A DNA stretch of 64,000 bases from JAXGXT01 sp040772665 (GTDB taxonomy: Bacteria > Bacillota > Clostridia > Lachnospirales > Anaerotignaceae), in NCBI GenBank assembly GCA_040772665.1, contig JAXGXT010000003.1:62001-126000 (forward strand), in the 5' to 3' direction. Below are positions 8,648-16,706 of this stretch, one piece after another. Each line of letters opens with the position of its first letter. Within the stretch, counting starts at the first letter, position 1. The position numbers were made by a program, and so were the translations under genes. The notes beneath the pieces are model-generated. The model saw only the letters and a program-made list of their open reading frames with translations. It was not told where the DNA came from and did no database searches.

Positions 8648-8648
8648 T

Positions 8649-9170
8649 ATGAAAAGCGAAATTATTTTCTCAGGTATCGGCGGTCAGGGAACGGTTCTTA
8701 TGGGGAAAATGGTTTGTACAGCCGCATCCAAAAAGGGTCTTGATGTAACTCTTTCTCCCGCATACGGTCAGGAAAAAAGAGGCGGGCGTGCAAGCTGTCA
8801 AGTAGTTATTTCAGAAGAAATCGGCTCCCCCATTATAAGCGAGGCTGACACAATTCTTGTTATGGATGAAAAATCCTTTGATGACTATGAAAGCAAAGTA
8901 AAATCAGGCGGAACATTTATTGTTAACAGCTCCATGATAGACAAAAAGCCAACAAGGACAGACATTAAGGTTTTGGAAATCCCTTTCACAGAAATAGCAA
9001 CAGAAGTTGCAACAGGAAGGTCGGCTAACATGGTTGCCCTTGGCGCAGTTGTTAAAACACTTGACATTCTTGAACTTGAAGATGCAAAAGAAGCAATAAA
9101 AGGCAAAATGAAGGCTAAAATTGTTGACGAAAATATAAGAGCTCTTGAAGCAGGATATAATTTCAGATAA
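8649..9170 (+). CDS. vorC: 2-oxoacid:ferredoxin oxidoreductase, gamma subunit
   Basis: This 173-residue subunit carries the family signature GIGGQGTVLMGKM (about 9-21) and AYGQEKRGGRASC (about 38-50), which in relatives lies at the CoA-binding side. It is the last gene of the operon. The start ATG is preceded by GGAGGAGG, which overlaps the end of the beta gene. A strong terminator follows at 9300. Confidence 0.9.
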   Translation: MKSEIIFSGIGGQGTVLMGKMVCTAASKKGLDVTLSPAYGQEKRGGRASCQVVISEEIGSPIISEADTILVMDEKSFDDYESKVKSGGTFIVNSSMIDKKPTRTDIKVLEIPFTEIATEVATGRSANMVALGAVVKTLDILELEDAKEAIKGKMKAKIVDENIRALEAGYNFR

Positions 9171-9299
9171 CAAAAGATAATTTAAGGCCTTGACAAATAC
9201 CTCCCCTAAGGTGTTTTTTATAAAACGTTCAAGGTTGACTGCTTTGAAAAGTTTCAAGGTCTTATATTTATAAATTTATTGTTTTCCCCTTACCCATAG

Positions 9300-9337
9300 A
9301 AAAAGGCATTCTAAAAAATTTAGAATGCCTTTTTCAT
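9300..9337. terminator. Terminator after the oxidoreductase operon
   Basis: A perfect 16-bp stem (AAAAAGGCATTCTAAA with its complement) and a 3-base loop end in T residues. The surrounding interval 9171-9524 holds no other gene that I can support. Confidence 0.9.
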
Positions 9338-9471
9338 TGTTACAATATAAAACTAAGCATTAGTTACTGTCTAAGCTCATCTGTTTTTTAAAGAGTGAAT
9401 TATGAAGAATTAATATAAATATTGATGTTTGCAGCAGCGGTTTTATGTTAAAAGGCTTTTGTTTAGAGATG

Positions 9472-9500
9472 GCATGTTTTTATTTCTCTTACATATATTT
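9472..9500 (+). promoter_or_regulatory. Possible sigma-E type promoter of yabP
   Basis: GCATGTTT and CATATATTT are spaced about 12 bases apart, 25-50 bases before yabP. They loosely resemble the mother-cell sigma-E boxes known for yabP in Bacillus. The match is weak and is suggested mainly by the known biology of the gene. Confidence 0.3.
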
Positions 9501-9524
9501 GTGGTAGGGGAGGTGCTTATATAA

Positions 9525-9809
9525 ATGGATGAAAGAAAAAGTGCCGCAAAGCACAAAGTTGTAATAGAGAACAGGGAGCTTACATCAATAGAAGGTGTGG
9601 AAGAAGTTATAAGTTTTGATGAGGAAAGTGTTATTTGCGAAACAACTATGGGAACCCTTATGATTAGAGGCAATGAAATGCATGTTGAAAAGCTGAATCT
9701 GGAACAGGGAATTTTAACTGTTACAGGAGAGGTGGAAACCATGGAATACAGCGAGCCCGGTTCTTTTGCAAAAACAGGCGGAGGAATTTTAGGAAGAATT
9801 TTTAAATAA
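9525..9809 (+). CDS. yabP: Sporulation protein YabP
   Basis: This small 94-residue protein is required for spore formation in Bacillus, where it is made in the mother cell. The sequence follows the YabP/YqfC fold: HKVVIENRELTSIEGVEEVISFDEESV, summarised here as a charged N-terminus followed by two beta-rich repeats. The start has GGGGAGGTG upstream. It is followed after 12 bases by yabQ and then divIC, the same order as in B. subtilis, which strengthens the call. Confidence 0.92.
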   Translation: MDERKSAAKHKVVIENRELTSIEGVEEVISFDEESVICETTMGTLMIRGNEMHVEKLNLEQGILTVTGEVETMEYSEPGSFAKTGGGILGRIFK

Positions 9810-9821
9810 GAAGGTGGATAT

Positions 9822-10340
9822 ATGATTCTTTCTTTAAGCTTTCAATCCAACCTTTTTATTACAACTGTTGTGTGGGGCTTCGGGCTTGGTTTTTTGTATG
9901 ATTTGATAAGGGTTTTAAGGATTGCGTTTAAACACAAAAGGCTTTTTGTTGCTGTTGAAGATATTCTATATTGGGTTTGTGTTTCTTTTATTATATTTTT
10001 TGTTATGCTTTCTGAAAGCTTTGGTGAAGTCAGGGTTTTTTGTATTTTAGGTGTGTTTCTTGGTATGCTTTTTTATTCACTTGCTTTAAGCAAGATTTTT
10101 CTTAGTTTTTCGGCTGTGGTTATAAAAACTATAAAGAAGATAATTATGCTTTTTGTTGAAATAATAATGACACCTTTTATTCTTTTGATGAAGGTATTGG
10201 GTAAGCCTGTCAAAAAGGTTTACAATTTTACGGGGAAAAAGCTTAAAAAGTTATTGCATTTATCTAAAATCTATGTAAGAATAAAGCTACATAAGTTTAC
10301 AGGGAACAGGAAAGTTTTGCGAAAGAAGAAAACGAAGTAG
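9822..10340 (+). CDS. yabQ: Sporulation membrane protein YabQ
   Basis: This 172-residue membrane protein has about four hydrophobic segments in the first 110 residues (FITTVVWGFGLGFLYDLIRV at the start) and a very basic cytoplasmic tail rich in Lys. Relatives act in spore cortex formation in the mother cell. AAGGTGG precedes ATG. Position between yabP and divIC is the main support beyond the YabQ-like N-terminus. Confidence 0.88.
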   Translation: MILSLSFQSNLFITTVVWGFGLGFLYDLIRVLRIAFKHKRLFVAVEDILYWVCVSFIIFFVMLSESFGEVRVFCILGVFLGMLFYSLALSKIFLSFSAVVIKTIKKIIMLFVEIIMTPFILLMKVLGKPVKKVYNFTGKKLKKLLHLSKIYVRIKLHKFTGNRKVLRKKKTK

Positions 10341-10351
10341 GTGCTTACAGT

Positions 10352-10651
10352 ATGAAAAAAAGAAAAGTTAAAAAACAAAGGTCGTTAACAAGCATAATGG
10401 TTTTATGTTTTATGCTTGTTTTTATTCCCGCTGTTGGTACAAGCCTTTACACACAGTCAAACACCTTAAAAACACTTAAAGCGGAAGAGGCAAAGCTTCT
10501 TTCGAAACTTGAAGAGGAAGAAAACAGAAAAATTCAGCTTTTAACAAGACAGGATTATTACAAAAGCGATTCTTATATTGAACAAATGGCAAGGGAACAG
10601 CTTGGGTTTATTAAGGCTGACGAAATTGTGTTTAAAAACAAAGCTCAGTAG
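10352..10651 (+). CDS. divIC: Septum formation initiator DivIC/FtsB-like protein
   Basis: This 99-residue bitopic protein of the divisome has a basic N-terminus, one membrane span (about 14-34), a coiled coil (about 40-70) and the family tail YIEQMAREQLGFIKADE. With FtsL and DivIB it links the Z-ring to septal peptidoglycan synthesis. The ribosome binding site is weak (AGGTG), which may mean coupling to yabQ 11 bases upstream. Confidence 0.88.
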   Translation: MKKRKVKKQRSLTSIMVLCFMLVFIPAVGTSLYTQSNTLKTLKAEEAKLLSKLEEEENRKIQLLTRQDYYKSDSYIEQMAREQLGFIKADEIVFKNKAQ

Positions 10652-10708
10652 CCAAAAAAAGTTTTGTAAAAATCTAAGGCTTTATGGTTAAGTTTGGGTA
10701 AAAATGTG

Positions 10709-10737
10709 TTGACATTGCCTTTATGGATGTTTATAAT
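10709..10737 (+). promoter_or_regulatory. Promoter of tRNA-Met
   Basis: TTGACA (10709-10714), 17 bases and TATAAT (10732-10737) make a perfect sigma-A promoter ending 19 bases before the tRNA. Confidence 0.88.
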
Positions 10738-10756
10738 AAAAAGGTAGTGCTTATTT

Positions 10757-10830
10757 GGCGGAGTAGCTCAGTTGGCTAGAGCACGCGGTTCATACCCGCG
10801 GTGTCAGGGGTTCAAATCCCTTCTCCGCTA
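10757..10830 (+). tRNA. tRNA-Met (anticodon CAT)
   Basis: A complete cloverleaf is present: acceptor GGCGGAG with CTCCGCT, D-arm GCTC/GAGC, anticodon stem CGCGG/CCGCG with loop TTCATAC, and a T-arm with TTCAAAT. The discriminator is A and CCA is not encoded. The anticodon stem lacks the three G-C pairs of the initiator, so this is elongator Met; a lysidine-modified Ile tRNA is less likely. Confidence 0.95.
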
Positions 10831-10833
10831 TTA

Positions 10834-10873
10834 AAAAGTCATGTGTGGGGTTTGCCTTATACATGGCTTTTTT
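10834..10873 (+). terminator. Terminator after tRNA-Met
   Basis: AAAAGTCATGT pairs with ACATGGCTTTT (one G-U pair), followed by T residues. From here to 11089 I see no gene or site worth naming. Confidence 0.7.
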
Positions 10874-11089
10874 AGTGCCTTTATAAAGCAATATTTTTTA
10901 ATAACAAGACGATTAAAAAATAAGGTAAAAGCTTTTGAGTATGTGTTTTCGGCATTTATATTCAGTTTTGCATCCTTGCTTTTTCAAAAGAGTATGGCTT
11001 GTGTAAAGCACAATTATTTATGCTCTGACTTGTAAGCATATTAACATGCTTTTTACAAAGTTTAACTTAAAGATAAATTTAAATAATAA

Positions 11090-11118
11090 TTGACTGCTCA
11101 GCCGGTTTGTGCTATATT
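11090..11118 (+). promoter_or_regulatory. Promoter of the fluoride riboswitch transcript
   Basis: TTGACT (11090-11095), 17 bases and TATATT (11113-11118), with the TGC of an extended -10 in front. Transcription should start near 11125, just ahead of the aptamer. Confidence 0.75.
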
Positions 11119-11130
11119 ATTTTTATATAT

Positions 11131-11234
11131 GGGAATGAAGTTCTCCCTGAGTAACCACAGTGAAACAAGAGTTACTTAAACCGCTTTTTAAGCTGATGAC
11201 TTCTGCATTTTATGCAGGAGTTGTCAGCTTTTTT
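11131..11234 (+). promoter_or_regulatory. Fluoride riboswitch (crcB motif) with terminator
   Basis: The aptamer begins GGGAATGAAGTTCTCCC (stem GGGA/TCCC) and continues with AAACCGC and AAGCTGATGACTTCTGCA. These are the conserved parts of the fluoride aptamer. The pseudoknot is visible: GAAGT in the first loop pairs with ACTTC after TGATG. An extra hairpin (AGTAAC/GTTACT) is inserted between the two halves. The expression platform is a terminator in which AGCTGATGAC (11191-11200) pairs with GTTGTCAGCT before a T run. It shares bases with the 3' half of the aptamer, so fluoride binding should allow read-through. The downstream antiporter is a known partner class for this riboswitch. Confidence 0.88.
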
Positions 11235-11540
11235 GGTTTATAAGGGAGTTTAAAACCATATAACTATAATTTGTTTTAAAGAAAGGGGAATATTGTGGTA
11301 TGTTAAAAAACAATTGTGTACTTAAAAAAGCGAAACAAAAATCTTTGTTTAAGGCTATGTAGTTATGTGGCTTTAATAGGAATGAAATAAAAATTGCAAA
11401 AAAACATTGACGCAGTGGGAGCTGGATTGCTAAAAAGTGCTGATAAAAAACTTTAAGGTTTTTATTTAACTTTGTGCTTTGGAAAACAATTTTATCTTTA
11501 AAGTTAAAGAGATTATTTTATAAATGAAAGGTGAGTTTAT
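11235..11540 (+). other. Long leader between the riboswitch and the antiporter
   Basis: About 300 bases separate the riboswitch terminator from the antiporter start. I see no convincing second promoter or terminator. A 20-codon ORF begins at an ATG near 11300 with a poor ribosome binding site and is not called. Confidence 0.4.
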
Positions 11541-12719
11541 ATGTTAACAAGTCTTGCATATATTTTTTTACTTGGTATGTTGTTAGGTTCCATATTCAAA
11601 AAAATCCGTTTGCCCGCTTTGTTGGGTTATCTGATTATCGGCATTGTGCTTGGGCCGCATGTGCTTGATATGCTGGATGGTTCCATATTGTCTATATCGG
11701 CAGATTTGCGTCAGCTGGCACTGATTATTATTCTTACACGTGCAGGTCTTGCTTTGGATTTGAAGGATTTGGAAAAGGTGGGCAGGCCTGCGATACTAAT
11801 GTGTTTTGTGCCTGCATGTTTCGAGATTGGGGGCATGGTAATACTTGCGCCTATGCTGCTTGGCATACCCCTTCTTGAAGCGGCAATTATGGGGGCTGTG
11901 TTGGCAGCTGTGTCACCTGCTGTTGTTGTTCCTAAAATGCTTTATCTTATGGAAAATGAATATGGCACAAACAACAGCATTCCTCAGATGATTATGGCAG
12001 GAGCATCTGTAGACGATGTTTTTGTTATTGTTATGTTTACTGCTTTTACAGGCCTTGCAAAAGGAGAAACCATATCTGCTTTAAGCTTTGCACAAATTCC
12101 GGTTTCCATTGTAACGGGGCTTGCTGTTGGTGTTTTGACTGGGTTTTTGCTTTCAAGATTTTTCAAGAAAGTACACATAAGAGATTCTTCAAAGGTGATT
12201 ATTCTGTTAAGCATCTCCTTCCTTTTAGTGGCGGCGGAAAACAGGCTGGAGGGCATTGTTCCATTTTCGGGATTACTTGCTGTTATGGCGGCAGGCATGT
12301 CAATACAGCGTCAGCGGCAAGAGGTGGCAGTAAGGTTATCTGCAAAGTTTTCAAAGTTGTGGGTGGCGGCGGAAGTTTTGTTGTTTGTACTGGTTGGGGC
12401 AACGGTAGACATCAATTATGCTCTGGCGGCGGGAGGAACTGCGATTTTACTTATATTCGGAGCCCTTGTATTTAGAATGACAGGTGTTTTTGTGTGCCTG
12501 CTTAAAACGAAGCTTAACATTAAGGAGAGAATTTTTTGTATGATTGCTTATATGCCAAAAGCCACTGTGCAGGCTGCAATAGGTTCTTTGCCTTTGGCCA
12601 TGGGGCTGCCCTGCGGACAAATTGTGCTTACGGTTGCTGTTTTGGCAATTCTTATAACAGCACCCCTTGGTGCCTTTGGAATAGATTTAACACATAAAAA
12701 GCTGCTTCACAAAATATAA
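11541..12719 (+). CDS. Cation/proton antiporter (CPA family), fluoride-controlled
   Basis: This 392-residue membrane protein has about 12 hydrophobic helices and begins MLTSLAYIFLLGMLLGSIFK. Signatures of the monovalent cation:proton antiporters include GYLIIGIVLGP (about 30-40), AAVSPAVVVPKM (about 120-131) and ASVDDVFVIVMF (about 152-163), where the Asp pair is the likely ion/proton site. It lacks a TrkA-N regulatory tail. The fluoride riboswitch upstream indicates a role during fluoride stress, probably proton or sodium balance once HF dissociates in the cell. It is not CrcB/Fluc or CLC-F. AAAGGTGAG precedes ATG. Codon use (more TTG, GTG and GGC) looks richer in G+C than its neighbours, a possible sign of transfer. 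Confidence 0.87.
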   Translation: MLTSLAYIFLLGMLLGSIFKKIRLPALLGYLIIGIVLGPHVLDMLDGSILSISADLRQLALIIILTRAGLALDLKDLEKVGRPAILMCFVPACFEIGGMVILAPMLLGIPLLEAAIMGAVLAAVSPAVVVPKMLYLMENEYGTNNSIPQMIMAGASVDDVFVIVMFTAFTGLAKGETISALSFAQIPVSIVTGLAVGVLTGFLLSRFFKKVHIRDSSKVIILLSISFLLVAAENRLEGIVPFSGLLAVMAAGMSIQRQRQEVAVRLSAKFSKLWVAAEVLLFVLVGATVDINYALAAGGTAILLIFGALVFRMTGVFVCLLKTKLNIKERIFCMIAYMPKATVQAAIGSLPLAMGLPCGQIVLTVAVLAILITAPLGAFGIDLTHKKLLHKI

Positions 12720-12752
12720 AGGAAAAGGATTGAAAAATACAAAAAAATGGCT

Positions 12753-12780
12753 TTGCAAAAGCTTTGCAGTCTGATATAAT
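12753..12780 (+). promoter_or_regulatory. Promoter of the SCIFF gene
   Basis: TTGCAA (12753-12758) and TATAAT (12775-12780) are spaced by 16 bases, with TGA in front of the -10 box (extended -10). The leader is about 35 bases. Confidence 0.7.
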
Positions 12781-12820
12781 GTTTACAGATATTATGCTTA
12801 AGTTTAAGGGAGGTATAAAT

Positions 12821-12961
12821 ATGAAACATATTAAAACACTTAGCACAGCTATGCTTAAAGATACTTTAGCAAAGGGCGGCTGCGGTGAATGTCAGACATC
12901 TTGTCAATCGGCATGTAAAACAAGCTGTACAGTTGCCAACCAGTCTTGTGAAAACAGATAA
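12821..12961 (+). CDS. scfA: SCIFF ribosomal peptide precursor
   Basis: This 46-residue peptide has six cysteines, all in the C-terminal half, spaced as in the 'six cysteines in forty-five' family. The leader part MKHIKTLSTAMLKDTLAKGG is followed by CGEC, TSC, SAC, TSC and SC. In this family a radical SAM enzyme builds a thioether bond in the peptide, and the final role is unknown. The start was set at ATG 12821, which has AAGGGAGG upstream. Two hairpins and the maturase gene follow. SCIFF is nearly universal in Clostridia, often near secD/secF as here. Confidence 0.95.
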   Translation: MKHIKTLSTAMLKDTLAKGGCGECQTSCQSACKTSCTVANQSCENR

Positions 12962-12990
12962 TTAATCTGTCGAACTTTTTGAGTCTAATC

Positions 12991-13022
12991 GGGTGCAGAT
13001 GGTTCTGCACCTGAATTTTTTT
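12991..13022 (+). terminator. Terminator or attenuator after the SCIFF gene
   Basis: GGTGCAG pairs with CTGCACC across a 6-base loop, with a run of seven T shortly after. It lies 30 bases beyond the SCIFF stop. Confidence 0.7.
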
Positions 13023-13052
13023 GAGCCTTTAGGGTGAAGAAAGCCAAACATG

Positions 13053-13080
13053 CCCCGATTTAGACTAAATCGGGGCTTTT
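13053..13080 (+). terminator. Second terminator between SCIFF gene and maturase
   Basis: The perfect 10-bp stem CCCCGATTTA / TAAATCGGGG with a 3-base loop is followed by CTTTT. It lies 27 bases before the maturase start. Confidence 0.75.
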
Positions 13081-13106
13081 GCAATTTATTTGAAAGGGAG
13101 TATTAT

Positions 13107-14480
13107 ATGATACACAAATTTAGTATGAACGGTGTAAATGTGGTTATGGATATAAACAGCGGAGCCGTGCATGTTGTTGATGATATAATTTTTGATATTG
13201 CCGATAGGTTTGAAGAAGAAACAGAAATTTTAATAAAGGAACTTTCTTCAAAATATGAGGAAAAAGACATTAGAGAAGCACTTTCGGAGCTTAGTGCCCT
13301 TAAAGAAGCAGGCATGATGTATACTGAGGATGAATACATAGGTGTTCTTGATAATGTGGAAAGCCGCAGCCCTGTTGTTAAAGCTCTTTGTCTGCACATA
13401 GCCCACGACTGTAACCTTAAATGTGCTTACTGCTTTGCGGAAGAAGGGGAATATCACGGACACCGCTCTCTTATGAGCAGTGAGGTAGGGAAAAAGGCAA
13501 TAGATTTTATAATAGAAAATTCAGGCTCAAGACACAACCTTGAAATTGATTTTTTCGGCGGCGAGCCTTTAATGAATTTTGATGTGGTTAAAGAAATTGT
13601 GGAGTACGGAAGAAAGGAAGAAAAACTTCATAACAAAAACTTCCGTTTTACAATAACCACAAACGGTATTTTGCTTGATGATGAAAAAATGGAATATATA
13701 AATAAGAATATGCAAAACGTAGTTATAAGCCTTGACGGAAGAAAAGAGATTAACGACAAAATGCGTCCTCGTGCAGGAGGGCAGGGCAGTTATGATATAA
13801 TTGTGCCTAAATTTATAAAGCTTGCAAAAATCCGAAACCAAACCGATTATTATATAAGGGGAACATTTACAAGGCATAATCTTGATTTTATGGAGGATGT
13901 TCTTCATATGGCTGAGCTTGGGTTTAAGCAGATTTCTGTTGAGCCTGTTGTAGGCACAGAGGACAACCCTTATGCAATAAGGCAGGAGGATGTTCCAAGA
14001 ATTTATGAAGAGTATGAACGTTTGGCGGCGGAGCTTTATGAAAGACATAAAAATGGTGGAGAAAAGGATTTTAACTTTTTCCATTTTAATATAGATTTAA
14101 GCGGAGGGCCTTGTGTTGCCAAAAGACTTTCAGGCTGCGGCGCAGGAACTGAATATCTTGCCGTTACACCAGAGGGTGAGCTTTATCCATGCCATCAGTT
14201 TGTGGGGCTTGAAGAGTTTAAAATGGGCACTGTTTTTGACGGAATTAAGGCTTATGATTTAAGAGAAGAGTTTTCAAACTGCAATGTTTATGCAAAGGAA
14301 GAATGTAAAAAATGCTGGGCAAAATTTTATTGCAGCGGCGGTTGTGCGGCAAATGCCCATCAGCTTGGCGGAGGCATTTTAAAGCCTTATGAAATAGGCT
14401 GTGATTTACAAAGAAAAAGAGTTGAATGTGCTATTATGATAAAAGCAAAGGCTCTTGAGGAGGCAAATGATGAAAAGTAA
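13107..14480 (+). CDS. scfB: SCIFF radical SAM maturase (SPASM domain)
   Basis: This 457-residue iron-sulfur enzyme modifies the SCIFF peptide, forming a thioether bond from a cysteine. The radical SAM core has CNLKCAYC (C-x3-C-x2-C), which binds the catalytic 4Fe-4S cluster. The FFGGEPLMN motif follows. The C-terminal SPASM region has the Cys pattern GCGAGTEYLAV...YPCHQF...CKKCWAKFYCSGGC for auxiliary clusters. The N-terminal part is a peptide-binding RRE-like domain. ATG 13107 has GGGAG upstream; an earlier in-frame start at 13050 would place the terminator hairpin inside the coding region. The end overlaps secD by 11 bases. Confidence 0.95.
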   Translation: MIHKFSMNGVNVVMDINSGAVHVVDDIIFDIADRFEEETEILIKELSSKYEEKDIREALSELSALKEAGMMYTEDEYIGVLDNVESRSPVVKALCLHIAHDCNLKCAYCFAEEGEYHGHRSLMSSEVGKKAIDFIIENSGSRHNLEIDFFGGEPLMNFDVVKEIVEYGRKEEKLHNKNFRFTITTNGILLDDEKMEYINKNMQNVVISLDGRKEINDKMRPRAGGQGSYDIIVPKFIKLAKIRNQTDYYIRGTFTRHNLDFMEDVLHMAELGFKQISVEPVVGTEDNPYAIRQEDVPRIYEEYERLAAELYERHKNGGEKDFNFFHFNIDLSGGPCVAKRLSGCGAGTEYLAVTPEGELYPCHQFVGLEEFKMGTVFDGIKAYDLREEFSNCNVYAKEECKKCWAKFYCSGGCAANAHQLGGGILKPYEIGCDLQRKRVECAIMIKAKALEEANDEK

Positions 14481-15708
14481 AAGCATAATAAGCCTTGTTA
14501 TTATGGCTGTTTTAGCGGCAAGCTTTTCCCTTGTGGCAAAAACAGGCATTGGGGAAAGCGGTAAAGCAGGCATAGGCGGCATAAAGCTTGGCCTTGACCT
14601 TAGCGGAGGAGCGGCAATTGTTTATCAGGCTGAAAAAGAAGATGTAACAAACGAAGAAATGGCAAGTGCTGTTTCACTTATACAAAGAAGGCTTGACAGA
14701 AAAGGCTGGACAGAGGGAGAGGCTTCAAGACAAGGTGAAAACAGAATAAGGGTTGAGATACCCGGCATTGAAAATGCAGAAACGGCAGTTACTGAGTTGG
14801 GGCAGACAGCCCAGCTTGCTTTTGTTACAGAAGAGGGCGAGGTTGTTTTAACAGGTGCAGACGTTGCAAATGCAAGAAAGGGAGTTGGCTCAACAAGTCA
14901 AAACGGGCCTTCGGAGGCATATGTTTCACTTGAATTCAGCCCGGAGGGAAAACAGCGTTTTGCACAGGCAACAGCAAACAACGTGGGCAGACGAATTTTA
15001 ATAGTTATGGATGACCAAGTTATAAGTGCGCCTGTTGTAAACAGTGCAATCACTGACGGAAACGCCATGATTACAGGTCAGTTTACAGGGGAAGAGGCAG
15101 AGGAACTGGCTGTAAGAATAAGAGAAGGTTCGCTTCCTTTTAACCTTACAGTAATGGAGATGCAAAATGTAGGTGCCCGTCTTGGTGCAAATGCTGTTGA
15201 AACAAGCATTAAAGCTGCTTGGATTGGCATTGCTCTTGTTGTTTTATTTATGCTTTTTGCATACAGACTTTGCGGTTTTGCCGCAGACTGGGCGCTTGTT
15301 ATTTATATCGCCATGGAGATAATGGTGCTTAGCATTTTAAACGTAACACTAACCCTTCCGGGCATTGCGGGAATTATACTTTCGGTGGGTATGGCGATTG
15401 ATGCCAATGTAATTATATTTGAAAGAATGAAAGAAGAGATTAAAGAAGGAAAAACTCCTGGAAATGCCATAGACTCAGGTTTTTCACGTGCTCTTCCTGC
15501 AATTATTGACGGAAACATAACAACATTTATTGCAGGTGTAGTTTTGTTTTTCATGGGCACAGGAACAATAAAAGGCTTTGCTCAAACACTTATGATAGGT
15601 ATTGTTTTATCCATGTTTACAGCAATATTTGTAACAAGAATAATTTTAAAGGGTCTTATAGGACTTGGCTTTGAAAAAACTTCGCTTTTCGGCGTAAAAG
15701 AAGTATAA
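14470..15708 (+). CDS. secD: Protein translocase subunit SecD
   Basis: This is a membrane component of the Sec system that uses the proton gradient to help pull proteins across the membrane. The 412 residues contain the N-terminal span, the D1 signature GIKLGLDLSGGAAIVYQ, a periplasmic-type P1 domain and the five-helix RND core, with GMAIDANVIIFERMKEE in the fourth segment. ATG 14470 is favoured because GAGGAGG lies 6 bases upstream. It overlaps the maturase end by 11 bases, so the two may be translationally coupled. secF follows after 13 bases. Confidence 0.95.
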   Translation: MKSKSIISLVIMAVLAASFSLVAKTGIGESGKAGIGGIKLGLDLSGGAAIVYQAEKEDVTNEEMASAVSLIQRRLDRKGWTEGEASRQGENRIRVEIPGIENAETAVTELGQTAQLAFVTEEGEVVLTGADVANARKGVGSTSQNGPSEAYVSLEFSPEGKQRFAQATANNVGRRILIVMDDQVISAPVVNSAITDGNAMITGQFTGEEAEELAVRIREGSLPFNLTVMEMQNVGARLGANAVETSIKAAWIGIALVVLFMLFAYRLCGFAADWALVIYIAMEIMVLSILNVTLTLPGIAGIILSVGMAIDANVIIFERMKEEIKEGKTPGNAIDSGFSRALPAIIDGNITTFIAGVVLFFMGTGTIKGFAQTLMIGIVLSMFTAIFVTRIILKGLIGLGFEKTSLFGVKEV

Positions 15709-15721
15709 GGAGGGGACAGGA

Positions 15722-16693
15722 ATGAGTTTTAAAATTGTAGGCAATAAAAAGAAATTCTTTTCCCTTTCCATTTTGCTTATAGCAATTGGTTTTGGAATTA
15801 TGGGTTTTAATATAAGTCAAGGAAAAGGAGCTTTTAATTTCGACATTGATTTTACAGGGGGAACAGCCTTAACAGTTGAAATGGGCAAGGAATTTGACAA
15901 CAACAAGGTTTCGGAAACAATTACAAGGGTAACAGGGCAGTCAAGTCCTCAAATACAAAAAATACTTGGAACAACTCAAGTTTCAATTAAAATTCAAAAC
16001 GTGGACAGCGAAACAAGAACAGCCTTGATAAAGGCTTTAACAGAGGATTTTTCAATATCAAATGAAAATATACTGAATGTTCAGGATATAAGCGGAACTG
16101 TAAGCAAGGAAATGCAGAAAACTTCAATTCTTGCGGTGCTTGTTTCTTGTGTGTTTATGCTTATTTATATAACAATACGCTTTAGTGATTTCAGAATGGG
16201 CATAAGCTCCATAGCGGCGCTTCTTCATGATGTGCTGATTATGATTTCTTTTTACGCAATTTTCAGAATTCCCGTAAACACAGCTTTTATAGCGGCAATT
16301 CTTACTGTTGTTGGATATTCAATAAATGCCACAATAGTAATTTTTGACAGAATACGTGAAAACAAAAAGCTTATTGCAGACAAGGAAGCGGAAGAAATTG
16401 TGGATATAAGCGTTTGGCAGACAATGAGAAGATCTGTATATACATCCCTTACAACTCTTTTTACAATAGGCGCTCTTTATGTTTTCGGAGTTCAGTCTGT
16501 TAAGGAATTTGCTTTGCCTATTATGATGGGAATTATAAGCGGTGTGTATAGTTCTGTGTTTATATCAGGCTCACTTTGGGAAATGCTTTATAAGAAGTTT
16601 GGCGAGGTTAACTACGAAGACTATTATGAGCATGAAAAAGTGGGAAAATACAGTGACCCGTATGCAAAAAAGAAAAGCCGCAAACGGTATTAA
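15722..16693 (+). CDS. secF: Protein translocase subunit SecF
   Basis: SecF partners SecD in the membrane. The 323 residues show the N-terminal FDIDFTGGTALTVE motif, six spans and the matching RND signature VVGYSINATIVIFDRIREN. The tail is basic (KKKSRKRY). AAGGAGGGG precedes ATG. The order secD-secF-recJ-apt is conserved in many clostridia. Confidence 0.95.
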   Translation: MSFKIVGNKKKFFSLSILLIAIGFGIMGFNISQGKGAFNFDIDFTGGTALTVEMGKEFDNNKVSETITRVTGQSSPQIQKILGTTQVSIKIQNVDSETRTALIKALTEDFSISNENILNVQDISGTVSKEMQKTSILAVLVSCVFMLIYITIRFSDFRMGISSIAALLHDVLIMISFYAIFRIPVNTAFIAAILTVVGYSINATIVIFDRIRENKKLIADKEAEEIVDISVWQTMRRSVYTSLTTLFTIGALYVFGVQSVKEFALPIMMGIISGVYSSVFISGSLWEMLYKKFGEVNYEDYYEHEKVGKYSDPYAKKKSRKRY

Positions 16694-16706
16694 AAGCAGG
16701 TAGAAT

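Noticed and set aside
10841..11035. A 64-codon open frame after tRNA-Met
   Set aside because: It starts inside the tRNA terminator, has no Shine-Dalgarno and an unconvincing composition.
11300..11362. A 20-codon basic ORF in the leader of the antiporter
   Set aside because: Its ribosome binding site is poor and no comparative support is available. It could be a leader peptide but cannot be supported from the sequence.
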